A stretch of 64,000 nt of DNA from Anthopleura xanthogrammica. Taxonomy: Eukaryota; Cnidaria; Anthozoa; Actiniaria; Actiniidae. This document shows, one piece after another, positions 56,181 through 64,000 of this stretch. Within the stretch, counting starts at the first letter, position 1. Each line of letters opens with the position of its first letter. The stretch is taken from the NCBI GenBank assembly GCA_964019055.1, contig OZ025214.1, positions 8,928,858 through 8,992,857 on the forward strand, in the 5' to 3' direction. A program made the position numbers and the translations under genes. The notes under the pieces were generated by a model. That model worked only from the letters and a program-made list of their open reading frames with translations, made no database searches and was not told the DNA's origin.

Positions 56181-57187
56181 CTATAGGCCTAAACTCTTTG
56201 ATACTTCAAGTCTATCTAGAATGGACTCCTTAACGTACATATCTTTTGCAGCATCGGACTTCCATCTTCCGTGCAATTTTAGAAGCCTTTCTTTAGAGGG
56301 GTTGTTTAATGTCTGACCTATACAAGTGGCGCCCCCTGCCCGAAAACTGTGGAGTCCGTATAACTTTGCGTTATAACCTAAAGCTGACAGACAACCTTAA
56401 ATAGTTCTCGGAGTCTTGTGTATGATAGTTTCCTAGTTCCTAAATAATATGACTTAGTTGACTTCAGATAAACGACGTTTCTAAAAATATATTGACATGG
56501 ATCGTCGCTCAGTTTTATAGCCGCCATTTTTAGATATCTCATTAGAAGGGTATACGGGCACGTACGAGAACCCGCGGATTTTACAACAAACACTTGCTGG
56601 CCTTTCCTGTATACATCCGTTTTACTACTAGGTACAAAGATCACGAAATAATCCTCACTTAACACTATATGACCCAATTGAATATCTAACAACTCTTTCG
56701 AACGGAAGAGACCCGCGTACGCCAAAACACACATGGTCGCTAGGCGCACGTCTTTCAACGTGGACCCTTCACTAGCGTACTTCTCAACTATAGCCTTAAT
56801 AAGGTCCAAATCAACGGGTTCTTTCTTAGCTACAGGCTTATGCGGAGCTCGTTTTTCAGCTTCCACTAGATGGCGACATAACATGCTCTCTAACGGATTC
56901 GTGCACACAGGGAGAATCCCGTGCACCCACTTAAGGGCGGAATAGGCAAGTTGCGTAGCACACTTCGTCTTTTTATGCAAAACACTAGAAAGATACAGCG
57001 CCAAATGGGCCACGCTCGTTGGGATCCCTACTGGGTGACCATGATTCTTCTGAAAAGTCAGGAATTGTCGAACTTCAAGGATATACCGCGAAACAGTGGC
57101 AGCCGCCCTCGACCGAAAACAATCTTGAATTAACCTCCGTTTCTCGCCAGCACACATGGCTTGCCAACAATCAGCACTGGAAAGGAC
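56181..57187 (-). pseudogene. Tyrosine recombinase of element 2 (one frameshift)
   Basis: The main frame (57211-56378) carries the first catalytic Arg in AGLFRSKELLDI. It ends in a stop after KVVCQL, but the next frame, starting within the last codons, reads LGYNAKLYGLHSFRAGGAT, then LHGRWKSDAAKDMYVKES, to a stop at 56183-56181. That supplies the H-x-x-R box, the HxxW region and the nucleophilic Tyr. A single indel near 56380-56395 therefore splits an otherwise complete YR of about 335 aa. The frame likely begins after an acceptor-like ttcttggttcag at 57188. The enzyme would recombine the circular cDNA into a short match in the target. The upstream ATG at 57211 lies in the pyrimidine tract and is probably not used. 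Confidence 0.88.
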
Positions 57188-57333
57188 CTGAACCAAGAAA
57201 AAACAAATCATAAATACATTTCAATTATACTGACGAAACGAACAAAAACTACCGTACAACCGAATCTATATATATACACTTGTTGATTTTGCTCTCGGTG
57301 AGCTCGCCATCAACTTTCAACACAACACAACGC
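57188..57333 (-). other. Gap between RNase H and recombinase, possible intron part
   Basis: About 145 bp without coding similarity, ending (sense strand) in a pyrimidine-rich tract and cag at 57188. Element 1 has a comparable tract ending ttag at 9133. The matching donor is not clear. Confidence 0.4.
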
Positions 57334-58338
57334 TCATTCCGCATGAGCTTGCTCTCGGCGACCATCATTATTAAAGTTCAACCGAATCGCATACACATGA
57401 CCCTCCCAACCAGGGGAACCAAACAACGACTTCACATTACGTCCGTGAACTATCATCTTTTTGCCTTGATAACGTTTACAATCAATCAACGCATAACTGA
57501 AACGTCTCCATAAGAGTGGCCAAAATGACGATGAAGGCCAGTCAGGCACGATCAACGTACCTACTGCGCACTCTTTTTCCATGTGCTCAATTGCTTTCGA
57601 AACCAAATCAACTGGAGGAACTACAAGACAATTCTCATTCTTCCATGGTTGAAAAAACGCATCGATTCCCGCCGAACCCGGATTCCAAAATCTAGAATAG
57701 AATTTCACCACCTTGCTATTATAATACGTAGCGAAACAGTCCACCGTGTGGGGTCCCCACGATTGATCAAAAATCCTGAAAAAATCCCAATCAAGTTGCC
57801 AATCGTCCGTATCAATCATTTTACTTATCATGTCCGCTTTTTGATTCATCGATCTAGGGATCCACTCTATGAACAACTCGATGTTGTGATCGGAACAAAA
57901 ATCGAAAATACTAATCGCCAATCTGTGTAGTGACATTTTCATGCTCCCCACTTCAACAATCCTGGCCGTAGACTGGTTGTCGGTATACCATTGGATCTTA
58001 GAATCATGGAGGAGGGGACCGAAAGACTTTAAACCGAATTCAATAGACAACAACTCTCTGTGCGTGGAACTATAGGTTTTCTCCTCTTCTGTTAGCAAAC
58101 GATGACAAATAGGAGGCATGGTGTCGTCGGACCGTATCACGATTGCTCCGCAAGCCACACTACTGGCATCCGAATGTACGAGGTGATTATGAACAACCGC
58201 CTTAAAACAATCTTTCGAATTGAGCACCCTAATTTTGGACAACCAAAACTCCAATTCCGAAACACAATACTCGTCCAAACCCGATGGAGTGTCCCAATTG
58301 TCGGCTGCTGCTATGCTTATTTGACAATGTCTGCTCAT
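57334..58338 (-). pseudogene. RNase H and tail domain of element 2
   Basis: RNase H acidic residues are seen in VHSDASSVACGAI, STHRELLSIEFGLKSF and WYTDNQSTARIV, with WIPRSMNQKADMISK after them. The tail domain WGPHTVDCFATYYNSKVV, FWNPGSAGIDAFFQPW, CLVVPPVDLVSKAI and GTLIVPDWPSSSFWPLL matches element 1. It degrades element RNA during cDNA synthesis. The first 15 codons are RT thumb sequence; the RT palm that should precede them is missing. The frame has no internal stop over 334 codons. Confidence 0.87.
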
Positions 58339-58349
58339 AATTCGAGTGA

Positions 58350-58997
58350 CTACGCCGAAAAAATATCGATATGGTGATACCCGCTCTTCAAATCAAATTT
58401 TGAAGCGTATCCTCCCAAACAAAAATACTCTAGGGCTTTTTTGGAATCTTCAAACTTAACTCTTTTCTTTAAAATAGGTTGATTGACGAATCTTAAATCT
58501 AGAATTAATCGTTTCTTACCACTAGACTGGATAGAGACAGATAATGGATTGACCACGTGTAATTTCTCTTGGGGCTGTTCTACAATCCTGCCCGAGGCTA
58601 ACAACTCTTCGATGGTTTCCTGGACAAAATTCCCGCTCTTAATGGCCGACAGGTTATTTTTGCTAAATGATCGGGGTGGTGTATGAACGAGAGGAAGCTT
58701 GTATCCGTCCGAGATAGTATCTAACATAAATTGAGGGGCCTTAATGGTCGCCCAAAACCCTATAGGATCCCTAAGTCTTCCTTTCATCCTAGTAGTGCTA
58801 AGGGATTCTACTACCTCAATAATATCTTCGTAACAAGATTCGACCAGATCGTCGCATACATCTTCCAGCTCAGGACTGGGAGGTACTGGAGCCTGAGCCC
58901 GGCCATGGATACTGTCCAGACTTGAGCTGGTCAAACTTTGTCTTGTGCTTGTATGGGGGTACTCTACATGTGCTGCTCCAATGTCCTGTAAGCCCAC
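58350..58997 (-). pseudogene. Reverse transcriptase of element 2, palm deleted
   Basis: Frame of 215 codons with YKLPLVHTPPRSFSKNNLS, LSVSIQSSGKKRLILDLRFV and the block A motif ASKFDLKSGYHHIDIF, followed within a few codons by a stop. The next coding block is already the RT thumb and RNase H. The segment that in element 1 holds FGLSSA and YIDD is absent, so an internal deletion of several hundred bases is inferred at about 58340-58350. Pol lies in a different frame from the gag zinc knuckle and overlaps it by about 130 bp. Confidence 0.86.
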
Positions 58998-59036
58998 AGG
59001 TGAAGCAGACGTCTTCCGGACGAGGCTGTCGACGGC
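58870..59036 (-). CDS. gag: Gag zinc-knuckle exon of element 2
   Basis: The block RRQPRPEDVCFTCGLTGHWSSTC contains a CCHC knuckle (C-x2-C-x4-H-x4-C, in CFTCGLTGHWSSTC). It is preceded by a pyrimidine-rich tract ending tttgttttcaag, an acceptor-like end at 59037. Upstream lie A2 and B1. If joined to a donor-like site at 59444/59443 (gag before gttcgt) the gag frame is kept, giving an intron of about 407 bp that contains the B1A2 core. The start is therefore taken at 59036 and not at an ATG. It ends at a stop at 58870, overlapping pol. Confidence 0.7.
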
Positions 59037-59104
59037 CTTGAAAACAAATAAACAAAAATGAACCGAATAAAAAGACCGCCGGTCACATTAAAACGAAAAA
59101 GTCA

Positions 59105-59281
59105 ATCAACCGTCAGTTGTAGATTGCTTAAGTGATACCTGGATGAATAACTAGGGACAATACTCCCTATTTATACGTACAATTGTGTGAATAACAACAA
59201 TTGCATCACCAACTCATAGACACGTGCACACGATACAACATATCAATGGATCATTAGTCAGTCCTTAAGAAAATACATTTT
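59105..59281 (-). repeat. Element 2 internal repeat A2
   Basis: About 177 bp nearly identical to A1 (60022-60199); one visible difference is tacgtac versus tacgtaa near 59180. It abuts B1 at the junction cattttcattctccc. Confidence 0.92.
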
Positions 59282-59395
59282 CATTCTCCCTCGCCAGCTC
59301 GTACGAATGAAAATCATTTTCTTACTACCCGTTACCATGAATAACACACAACACAACAATATGTATGGTAGGTTGTATCGAGCAATATACAACGT
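59282..59395 (-). repeat. Element 2 internal repeat B1
   Basis: 114 bp matching B2. Its link to A2 forms the B1A2 core, which in this element lies between two gag segments instead of after the recombinase. Confidence 0.92.
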
Positions 59396-59443
59396 GGATG
59401 TCACAAAGAAAGACACAATAGATAATCTAGAAAACTTACGAAC

Positions 59444-60011
59444 CTCGAAAAAGCAAATGGTCGTCCCTATTAGTGGGAGCAGAGCTGCGACGAACCACAG
59501 GGGTGGACGAGCTGAACGACTTAGCATTTTCCTTCTTCCTCCTGGTCGCTTTCTCCTGTGCCTTCTTAATTCTTTACTCGTCTGCTGAATTGTCAGCTAG
59601 GTCTTCGTTCTCGTATTCATCAACGGCCAACCAACCAGCCTCGCTTTTATCGGCCAACTTTATGAGCTTTTGCCTTCTCTGCACGAACTTAGCAGTACGC
59701 TTTACTGTTTCGAGGGCAGAATCCAAGTTAACTAACTCCAAATCGTCCCCAATAGACTTAAGCTCATCCAAAACCTCCGCGTTAAAGACAAATTGTTTTA
59801 CATTCCCCTTTTTCTTTAACTTTTGCCCTTCCGTCTCCCGCCTTAATTTGTTAGCGGCCAGCTTGTCGTCCGTCTTTCTTGCGTTGGTCTGATTAATAGC
59901 ATGAGAATCAGCAAATTCCTCTAACTTAGAATCTAAATATCCTTTAAATCTTGTGAAAACCTCCTCTACTGTAGCTGCATCAGGATCAACATTTATCCGC
60001 TCTTCACTCAT
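59444..60011 (-). pseudogene. gag: Gag N-terminal part of element 2 (one nonsense codon)
   Basis: Starts at the ATG at 60011 (MSEERINVDPDAATVEEVF), 10 bp inside A1. A helix-rich region follows with KGNVKQFVFNAEVL and AGWLAVDEYENEDLAD, aligning with element 1 gag (KGNEEQF, HGWDFVNEYKHD). A TAA at 59576-59574 follows ADNSADE, but the same frame continues RIKKAQEKATRRKKENAK and then VVRRSSAPTNRDD. Element 1 has DEKRIRK at this point, so the stop replaced a lysine codon by one base change. The frame runs to a donor-like site near 59443 before B1. Confidence 0.8.
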
Positions 60012-60021
60012 TTCGATTTAA

Positions 60022-60199
60022 AATCAACCGTCAGTTGTAGATTGCTTAAGTGATACCTGGATGAATAACTAGGGACAATACTCCCTATTTATACGTAAAA
60101 TTGTGTGAATAACAACAATTGCATCACCAACTCATAGACACGTGCACACGATACAACATATCAATGGATCATTAGTCAGTCCTTAAGAAAATACATTTT
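60022..60199 (-). repeat. Element 2 terminal repeat A1
   Basis: About 178 bp at the 5' end of the element on the minus strand, joined to satellite at tttcagcaaacagg. It probably contains the promoter. Confidence 0.92.
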
Positions 60200-63100
60200 C
60201 AGCAAACAGGTCACGCCGTAAGCGAAAAACCTGGTTTTGAGAGCCAAAATGGCCATTTTTCAGTTTTTTGGGCTAAAAAGCTTTTTTTTTCTTCAGCAAA
60301 ACAGTGTTTTGGACACCCAAAATGTGCTTTTCCCGGCCAAAACTTGCGTTTAGCAGTGAAAACGTCGTGTTTCGAGCAAAAGAAAATTCTCAGCAAATTT
60401 CCAATTTTGTCAGCAAAAAACAGCTTTTTTGACCAAAAAGCACCTTTACTCAGTCAAAACCGAATTTTTTTTTGCCAAAAAGTCGTGTTTTTATCTCAAG
60501 AGGTATTTTCATGAGCAAAAAGTGGGGGTTTCAGCAAACAGGTCACGCCGTAAGCGAAAAACCTGGTTTTGAGAGCCAAAATGGCCATTTTTCAGTTTTT
60601 TTTTAAGCAAAACAGTGTTTTGGACACCCAAAATGTGCTTTTCCCGGCCAAAACTTGCGTTTAGCAGTGAAAACGTCGTGTTTCGAGCAAAAGAAAATTC
60701 TCAGCAAATTTCCAATTTTGTCAGCAAAAAACAGCTTTTTTGACCAAAAAGCACCTTTACTCAGTCAAAACCGAATTTTTTTTCGCCAAAAAGTCGTGTT
60801 TTTATCTCAAGAGGTATTTTCATGAGTAAAAAGTGGGGGTTTCAGCAAACAGGTCACGCCGTAAGCGAAAAACCTGGTTTTGAGAGCCAAAATGGCCATT
60901 TTTCAGTTTTTTGGGCTAAAAAGCTTTTTTTTTCCAGCAAAACAGTGTTTTGGACACACAAAATGTGCTTTTCCCGGCCAAAACTTGCGTTTAGCAGTGA
61001 AAACGTCGTGTTTCAAGCAAAAGAAAATTCTCAGCAAATTTCCAATTTTGTCAGCAAAAAACAGCTTTTTTGACCAAAAAGCACCTTTACTCAGTCAAAA
61101 CCGAATTTTTTTTCGCCAAAAAGTCGTGTTTTTATCTCAAGAGGTATTTTCATGAGCAAAAAGTGGGGGTTTCAGCAAACAGGTCACGCCGTAAGCGAAA
61201 AACCTAGTTTTGAGAGCCAAAATGGCCATTTTTCAGTTTTGTTTTAGCAAAACAGTGTTTTGGACACACAAAATGTGCTTTTCCCGGCCAAAACTTGCGT
61301 TTAGCAGTGAAAACGTCGTGTTTCGAACAAAAGAAAATTCTCAGCAAATTTCCAATTTTGTCAGCAAAAAACAGCTTTTTTGACCAAAAAGCACCTTTAC
61401 TCAGTCAAAACCGAATTTTTTTTCGCCAAAAAGTCGTGTTTTTATCTCAAGAGGTATTTTCATGAGCAAAAAGTGGGGGTTTCAGCAAACAGGTCACGCC
61501 GTAAGCGAAAAACCTGGTTTTGAGAGCCAAAATGGCCATTTTTCAGTTTTTTTTCATCAAAACAGTGTTTTTGACACCCAAAATGTGCTTTTCCCGGCCA
61601 AAACTTGCGTTTAGCAGTGAAAACGTCGTGTTTCGAGCAAAAGAAAATTCTCAGCAAATTTCCAATTTTGTCAGCAAAAAACAGCTTTTTTGACCAAAAA
61701 GCACCTTTACTCAGTCAAAACCGAATTTTTTTCCGCCAAAAAGTCGTGTTTTTATCTCAAGAGGTATTTTCATGAGCAAAAAGTGGGGGTTTCAGCAAAC
61801 AGGTCACGCCGTAAGCGAAAAACCTGGTTTTGAGAGCCAAAATGGCCATTTTTCAGTTTTTTTTCATCAAAACAGTGTTTTGGACACCCAAAATGTGCTT
61901 TTCCCGGCCAAAACTTGCGTTTAGCAGTGAAAACGTCGTGTTTCGAGCAAAAGAAAATTCTCAGCAAATTTCCAATTTTGTCAGCAAAAAACAGCTTTTT
62001 TGACCAAAAAGCACCTTTACTCAGTCAAAACCGATTTTTTTTCCGCCAAAAAGTCGTGTTTTTATCTCAAGAGGTATTTTCATGAGCAAAAAGTGGGGGT
62101 TTCAGCCAACAGGTGACGGCGTAAGCGAAAAACCTGGTTTTGAGAGCCAAAATGGCCATTTTTCAGTTTTTTGGGCTAAAAAGCTTTTTTTTTCATCAAA
62201 ACAGTGTTTTGGACACCCAAAATGTGCTTTTCCCGGCCAAAACTTGCGTTTAGCAGTGAAAACGTCGTGTTTCGAGCAAAAGAAAATTCTCAGCAAATTT
62301 CCAATTTTCTCAGCAAAAAACAGCTTTTTTGACCAAAAAGCACCTTTACTCAGTCAAAACCGAATTTTGTTTCGCCAAAAAGTCGTGTTTTTATCTCAAG
62401 AGGTATTTTCATTAGCAAAAAGTGGGGGTTTCAGCAAACAGGTCACGCCGTAAGCGAAAAACCTGGTTTTGAGAGCCAAAATGGCCATTTTTCAGTTTTT
62501 TGGGCTAAAAAGCTTTTTTTTCCCAGCAAAACAGTGTTTTGGACACACAAAATGTGCTTTTCCCGGCCAAAACTTGCGTTTAGCAGTGAAAACGTCGTGT
62601 TTCGAGCAAAAGAAAATTCTCAGCAAATTTCCAATTTTGTCAGCAAAAAACAGCTTTTTTGACAAAAAAGCACCTTTACTCAGTCAAAACCGAATTTTTT
62701 TTCGCCAAAAAGTCGTGTTTTTATCTCAAGAGGTATTTTCATGAGCAAAAAGTGGGGGTTTCAGCAAACAGGTTACGCCGTAAGCGAAAAACCTGTTTTT
62801 GAGAGCCAAAATGGCCATTTTTCAGTTTTTTGGGCTAAAAAGCTTTTTTTTTTCAGCAAAACAGTGTTTTGGACACCCAAAATGTGCTTTTCCCGGCCAA
62901 AACTTGCGTTTAGCAGTGAAAACGTCGTGTTTCGAGCAAAAGAAAATTCTCAGCAAATTTCCAATTTTGTCAGCAAAAAACAGCTTTTTTGACCAAAAAG
63001 CACCTTTACTCAGTGAAAACCGAATTTTTTTTCGCCAAAAAGTCGTGTTTTTATCTCAAGAGGTATTTTCATGAGCAAAAAGTGGGGGTTTCAGCAAACA

Positions 63101-64000
63101 GGTCACGCCGTAAGCGAAAAACCTGGTTTTGAGAGCCAAAATGGCCATTTTTCAGTTTTTTTTTCAGCAAAACAGTGTTTTGGACACCCAAAATGTGCTT
63201 TTCCCGGCCAAAACTTGCGTTTAGCAGTGAAAACGTCGTGTTTCGAGCAAAAGAAAATTCTCAGCAAATTTCCAATTTTGTCAGCAAAAAACAGCTTTTT
63301 TGACCAAAAAGCACCTTTACTCAGTCAAAACCGAATTTTTTTTCGCCAAAAAGTCGTGTTTTTATCTCAAGAGGTATTTTCATGAGCAAAAAGTGGGGGT
63401 TTCAGCAAACAGGTCACGCCGTAAGCGAAAAACCTGGTTTTGAGAGCCAAAATGGCCATTTTTCAGTTTTTTTTCAGCAAAACAGTGTTTTGGACACCCA
63501 AAATGTGCTTTTCCCGGCCAAAACTTGCGTTTAGCAGTGAAAACGTCGTGTTTCGAGCAAAAGAAAATTCTCAGCAAATTTCCAATTTTGTCAGCAAAAA
63601 ACAGCTTTTTTGACCAAAAAGCACCTTTACTCAGTCAAAACCGAATTTTTTTTCGCCAAAAAGTCGTGTTTTTATCTCAAGAGGTATTTTCATGAGCAAA
63701 AAGTGGGGGTTTCAGCCAACAGGTGACGGCGTAAGCGAAAAACCTGGTTTTGAGAGCCAAAATAGCAATTTTTCAGTTTTTTGGGCTAAAAAGCTTTTTT
63801 TTTCAGCAAAACAGTGTTTTGGACACCCAAAATGTGCTTTTCCCGGCCAAAACTTGCGTTTAGCAGTGAAAACGTCGTGTTTCGAGCAAAAGAAAATTCT
63901 CAGCAAATTTCCAATTTTGTCAGCAAAAAACAGCTTTTTTGACCAAAAAGCACCTTTACTCAGTCAAAACCGAATTTTTTTTCGCCAAAAAGTCGTGTTT
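60200..64000. repeat. 329-bp satellite, second block, rich in 310-bp monomers
   Basis: Continues the monomer interrupted at 55977. Monomer starts at 60510, 60822, 61151, 61460, 61770, 62082, 62411, 62741, 63071, 63382 and 63692 give lengths 312, 329, 309, 310, 312, 329, 330, 330, 311 and 310. The short ones lack about 19 bp around gggctaaaaagc. The array runs off the window edge. Confidence 0.96.

Larger units (their letters stand above)
55978..60199 (-). mobile_element. YR retroelement 2, gag split by the B1A2 core
   Basis: On the minus strand the order is A1 (60199-60022), gag N-part, B1 (59395-59282), A2 (59281-59105), gag zinc knuckle, RT remnant, RNase H, recombinase and B2 (56091-55978). 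The satellite flanks gggggtttca and gcaaacagg rejoin to an uninterrupted monomer, so no target-site duplication was made. A1/A2 and B1/B2 are almost identical, suggesting a fairly recent insertion. It lacks the RT palm and has a gag stop and a recombinase frameshift, so it is not autonomous. Confidence 0.88.

Noticed and set aside
30396..64000. CRISPR array
   Set aside because: Repeats are contiguous with no unique spacers, the unit is 329 bp, and the context is eukaryotic.

Overview
This window is repeat-dominated animal DNA with no host gene that I can support. A BEL/Pao LTR element (a metazoan lineage), a Ty3/Gypsy element, a CR1/L2-like LINE and two tyrosine-recombinase (YR) retroelements of the PAT/Ngaro split-direct-repeat type point to an invertebrate, perhaps a cnidarian or another marine phylum. 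The species cannot be named from the sequence. Every mobile element sits inside, or next to, one of two tandem satellites, so the region looks pericentromeric or otherwise heterochromatic.

Layout. 1-2552: 3' part of a Ty3/Gypsy element (RNase H tail, integrase, acidic repeat tail, PPT, 3' LTR). 2553-30395: a tandem array of roughly 50 units of about 248 bp. Each full unit carries on the minus strand a tRNA-like segment with Pol III A and B boxes followed by a T run. The array is broken by a YR retroelement (7291-13170), an unidentified insert with two large fold-backs (about 13533-14958), a complete but dead BEL element (15727-22181), a 5'-truncated LINE (24124-25398) and an AT-rich retro-insert with an (AAACT)n tail (26804-27537). 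30396-55977: about 80 monomers of a 329-bp satellite. 55978-60199: a second YR retroelement inserted in that satellite. 60200-64000: the 329-bp satellite continues, with many monomers of about 310 bp.

Main observations. (1) The 329-bp satellite is itself built of about 16 subunits of 20-21 bp, each a T-tract and an A-tract about 10 bp apart, the layout expected of curved DNA. Whole-subunit losses make the 310-bp monomers, and local higher-order repeats of 2, 3, 4, 5 and 8 monomers can be read off. (2) The 248-bp satellite is a tandemly amplified tRNA-derived unit with near-consensus Pol III promoters. (3) Both YR elements inserted with no target-site duplication, and the empty site can be read in neighbouring monomers. 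Element 1 has the usual A1-genes-B1A2-B2 layout. In element 2 the B1A2 core falls inside gag, possibly in an intron.

All elements look inactive. The Gypsy pol has an in-frame stop; element 1 has RT stops, an interrupted RNase H and changed recombinase catalytic residues; element 2 lacks the RT palm and has a recombinase frameshift; the BEL integrase carries three TGA stops that fit CpG decay. The many open frames inside the satellites are judged to be by-products of repeat composition, not genes.
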